This document shows, piece by piece, positions 61,856 through 64,000 of a stretch of DNA of 64,000 nt (positions within the stretch are counted from its first letter, which is position 1; every line of letters starts with the position of its first letter). This stretch comes from Streptomyces drozdowiczii (GTDB lineage: Bacteria > Actinomycetota > Actinomycetes > Streptomycetales > Streptomycetaceae): contig NZ_CP098740.1 of assembly GCF_026167665.1 (NCBI RefSeq), forward strand, positions 62,001 to 126,000, written 5' to 3'. Below the pieces are notes generated by a model. The model did no database searches and was not told the origin of the DNA. It saw only the letters and a list, made by a program, of their open reading frames with translations. The position numbers and the translations under genes are program-made.

Positions 61856-62722
61856 TCAGCGGCCCTGGTCGAAGAAGTCGCCCAGGGCCGTTGAGAGCGG
61901 GCCGGGAGCCTCCTCGGCCACATGGTGGCCGGCGTCGATGCCGTGGCCCCGGATGTCGTCGGCCCAGTCGCGCCAGATGTCGCGCGGGTCGCCGTACAAG
62001 TCCTCCAGGTCGTCCCGGAGCGACCACAGCACGAGGGTGGGGCATCCGATCCGGGCACCGCGTGCCCGGTCAGACTCCTCGTGGCGCCGGTCGATGGTCA
62101 GCCCGGCGCGGTAGTCCTCCAGCATGGCGCGCACGACATCCGGGTTCCTGGTGGCCGCCCGCCACTCGTCGTGGTTCGCCTGCCCCATGACCGAGGGGTC
62201 GCCGTGGTACCAGGCGTCGGGGTCGGCGTTGATGACGCGTTCGGGGATCTCCGGCTGGGCGAAGAAGAACCAGTGCCACCACGCGGTGGCGAAGCGGGCG
62301 TCCGCGCGTGCCAGGTGTTCGCTCAGGGGCAGGCCGTCCAGGAACGCCACCCGGGTCACCGCGGACGGATGATCCAGCACCAGCCGGAGCGCCACCGCGG
62401 CTCCCCGGTCATGCCCCACGAGCCCGAAGTGTTGGTGCCCGAGCGCTCGCATGACCTCGACCAGGTCCCCGGCCACCGCCCGCTTGGAGTGCGGGGCGTG
62501 GTCAGGAGAGGGCGCCGGACCGCGGGAGCGACCGTAGCCCCGCAGGTCGGGGCAGATGACGGAGAAGCCGCGTCGGACGAGGAGCGGCGCGACCTTGTGC
62601 CAGGTCGCCGATGTGCGCGGATGGCCGTGCAGCAGGAGAAGGGGAGGGCCTTCTCCCCCGTGACGGACGAAGATGGAAGCGTCGCCGGTGTCCACCGTGC
62701 TGGTGGCAAAGTTCTCGTACAC
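61856..62722 (-). CDS. Alpha/beta hydrolase, haloacetate dehalogenase-like
   Basis: 288 residues. LLLLHGHPRTSATWHKVAPL holds the oxyanion HG, the nucleophile is Asp in LVGHDRGAAVALRL (not Ser), WHWFFFAQPE matches the halide-binding His-Trp pair of fluoroacetate dehalogenases, and GHHVAEEAPG gives the catalytic His. An Asp nucleophile with HW suggests it hydrolyses halo- or fluoroacetate-like acids, or an ester-hydrolysing relative. The ATG is at 62722. Probably monocistronic. Confidence 0.82.
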   Translation of the reverse strand: MYENFATSTVDTGDASIFVRHGGEGPPLLLLHGHPRTSATWHKVAPLLVRRGFSVICPDLRGYGRSRGPAPSPDHAPHSKRAVAGDLVEVMRALGHQHFGLVGHDRGAAVALRLVLDHPSAVTRVAFLDGLPLSEHLARADARFATAWWHWFFFAQPEIPERVINADPDAWYHGDPSVMGQANHDEWRAATRNPDVVRAMLEDYRAGLTIDRRHEESDRARGARIGCPTLVLWSLRDDLEDLYGDPRDIWRDWADDIRGHGIDAGHHVAEEAPGPLSTALGDFFDQGR

Positions 62723-62784
62723 GCATCACTCGTTCCCGCTCGGGTAGCCCGCACGCGTTCCGTGCCGCCGGTGGCGTGCGCCGG

Positions 62785-63546
62785 CTACTCCTCGGGTTCC
62801 CAGGCGATCAGGTGCTCGAAGACCCGTAGGTCGCCCTCGGTCTTCAGGTCGCTCAGCGTGAGGCGGCCCCAGACGAAGAGGAGCAGTTGCTCGGCCGTGC
62901 CGGTGGCCGAGGCGGAGGCGGGCGCGGCGTCGTCGGCGAGGGGTGCGGGCCAGGCGCCGGTGCCGTCCAGGGTGAGGAGCCAGGAGCGGCCTTCGGTGGC
63001 GTGGTAGTGGATGGTGGCGGGCTCGTGCGGCCAGGGCGCCGGGGTGGAGTTGCAGGTGTCGAGGAACTCGGCGACGCCGTCGACCGCGAGGTCGGCGGGC
63101 ATCGGCTGCACGGCTCCGGCGGCGAGCTGGGCGTCGTAGGTGTGCACCAGCACTTCGTGCACCCGGCGCCGGGCGACGCCCCAGGCATTGGCCGGTGACA
63201 CACCCGCCCTCCACCACGTCCAGCACGCACGTTCCGGGCCGGCCTCGCGCAGCGCGCTGAGCAGCAGTTCATTCGACTCGGCGTACCAGGCCAGCAGCGC
63301 GTTGGGCTCGCCCGGCGCGTGGACGGGGTCCTTGGCCGGCGGAGCCTCGGCCCGGCCCGCGGCGACGATCGCGGCCCACCAGCGCTGGCCCGCCCCCAGG
63401 TGCCGCACCAGATCGAACAGCGTCCACCCGGGGCAGGACGGCACCGGCGCGTCAAGGCCGGGTGCGGCGGCAACCGCGTTCCGGAAGGCGGCCGACCGCT
63501 CGTCGATCAGGCGCAGCAGGTCAGAATATTCAAGACGGTTTGTCAC
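62785..63546 (-). CDS. Maleylpyruvate isomerase family mycothiol-dependent enzyme
   Basis: 253 residues of the DinB/MDMPI fold: RLIDERSAAFRNAVAAAPGL, PSCPGWTLFDLVRHLGAGQR with a metal-binding His, and ARRRVHEVLVHTYDAQLA with two more. It contains the C-terminal MDMPI region (GTAEQLLLFVWGRLTLSDL). The DinB/MDMPI family uses mycothiol, the actinobacterial thiol, consistent with Streptomyces. The substrate is unknown. Confidence 0.88.
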   Translation of the reverse strand: MTNRLEYSDLLRLIDERSAAFRNAVAAAPGLDAPVPSCPGWTLFDLVRHLGAGQRWWAAIVAAGRAEAPPAKDPVHAPGEPNALLAWYAESNELLLSALREAGPERACWTWWRAGVSPANAWGVARRRVHEVLVHTYDAQLAAGAVQPMPADLAVDGVAEFLDTCNSTPAPWPHEPATIHYHATEGRSWLLTLDGTGAWPAPLADDAAPASASATGTAEQLLLFVWGRLTLSDLKTEGDLRVFEHLIAWEPEE

Positions 63547-63558
63547 ATCGCTTGGCTA

Positions 63559-64000
63559 TCACCTCGGCACAGCCGGCCGCACCCCATTTCCGGGTCCTCC
63601 GCTCGCGGCGTGCGTCGACGGCGATACGGGCGCCGTGCTGCCGCGTTCGATGAGGTCGGGCAGGGGCACCTGTACGGTGCGGGGCGCGCCGCCGTCGAGC
63701 AGGGTCGTGAGTTCTCGTGCCGCGAGGCGGCCGAAGGCGACCGGGTCCCTGGAGAGCGCGGTGAGCCACGGGGCGGTGAGCCGGCACAGCGCGGAGTCCT
63801 CCCAGGACACCACCGACACATCGTCCGGGACCCGGACCCCGAGACCCGCCGCCACGGCCACCCCGGCGGCCGCCATCACGTCGTTGTCGTAGATGAGTGC
63901 CGTCGGCGGGTCGTCGCGCTCCAGAACGCGGCGGGTGGCGGCGGCGCCCTCGGTGTCGGAGTAGTCCGTGGTCGCCGAGTGCGCCCCGGTCAGGCCGCGC
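63559..64000 (-). CDS. LacI family transcriptional regulator, partial
   Basis: The C-terminal 146 residues of a LacI-type periplasmic-binding-like domain: EGAAATRRVLERDDPPTALI, YDNDVMAAAGVAVAAGLGVR, VPDDVSVVSWEDSALCRLTA, then VAFGRLAARELTTLLDG. The HTH and hinge are beyond the right edge. It ends with a low-complexity tail. The sugar is unknown; its targets are probably outside the window. Confidence 0.85.
   Translation of the reverse strand, partial: RGLTGAHSATTDYSDTEGAAATRRVLERDDPPTALIYDNDVMAAAGVAVAAGLGVRVPDDVSVVSWEDSALCRLTAPWLTALSRDPVAFGRLAARELTTLLDGGAPRTVQVPLPDLIERGSTAPVSPSTHAASGGPGNGVRPAVPR

Noticed and set aside
1..64000. CRISPR arrays, tRNA or rRNA genes
   Set aside because: I saw no regularly spaced identical repeats, no cloverleaf with a TTCGANNC arm, and no rRNA-like sequence.

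Overview
The window looks like a Streptomyces chromosome or large plasmid. It has very high G+C, strong G/C bias at third codon positions, GTG starts with GGAGG-like ribosome sites, and many actinomycete-only families: DUF6207, an MmyB-like XRE regulator, a mycothiol-dependent maleylpyruvate isomerase fold protein, and RsbW-like ATPases. About 50 kb is accessory DNA, dense with insertion sequences, gene fragments and conflict or transfer genes. From about 53.5 kb to the end it becomes ordinary, intact, well-spaced chromosomal genes.

Layout. 1-660 (minus strand) is the edge of a lasso-peptide cluster: a 56-residue precursor and the start of an asparagine-synthetase-like cyclase that runs off the left end. 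798-5514 holds a frameshifted M20 peptidase, an XRE regulator, an ABC-permease fragment and a membrane Ser/Thr kinase. 5.7-15 kb is an IS graveyard (IS3-, IS21-, ISL3- and IS110-type pieces and an integrase tail) around a DUF4259 gene, an EVE-like/HNH nuclease and small hypotheticals. 15.3-21.9 kb has a roughly 1.1 kb direct duplication flanking a lipoprotein gene and two convergent paralogous TPR genes. 20.9-30.8 kb is one tightly coupled operon for a type-IV-secretion-like conjugation apparatus: TcpC-like protein, small membrane proteins, VirB4-type ATPase, VirB6-like polytopic protein, and a lytic transglycosylase/NlpC-P60 enzyme. It ends at a strong terminator.

30.9-44.5 kb (minus strand) is a polymorphic-toxin locus: a LamG-repeat secreted protein, then a 2,281-residue RHS/HINT protein with its own C-terminal tip and immunity gene. 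Downstream lies an orphan toxin-tip/immunity cassette, separated by an IS and an integrase fragment. 45-50.6 kb carries a Schlafen-type AlbA_2 ATPase, a HEAT-repeat protein, DUF6207 and fragments. 50.65-53.28 kb is a nest of related IS5-type elements with four near-identical 18-bp ends and two non-transposase genes (one DUF2750) between them. 53.5-64 kb carries PhoD phosphatase, NmrA-like reductase with a divergent TetR regulator, SDR, MmyB-like regulator, a zinc-ribbon/hypothetical pair, LysR with a divergent SnoaL-like gene, two RsbW-like kinases, a haloacetate-dehalogenase-like hydrolase, a maleylpyruvate-isomerase-like protein and a partial LacI regulator.

Caution for the reader: several long genes are each broken by exactly one missing base in a short G/C run (M20 peptidase, lipoprotein, RHS immunity gene, LamG protein, AlbA_2 protein, HEAT protein, IS110). 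I call them pseudogenes as read, but sequencing or assembly error is a serious alternative for all of them.
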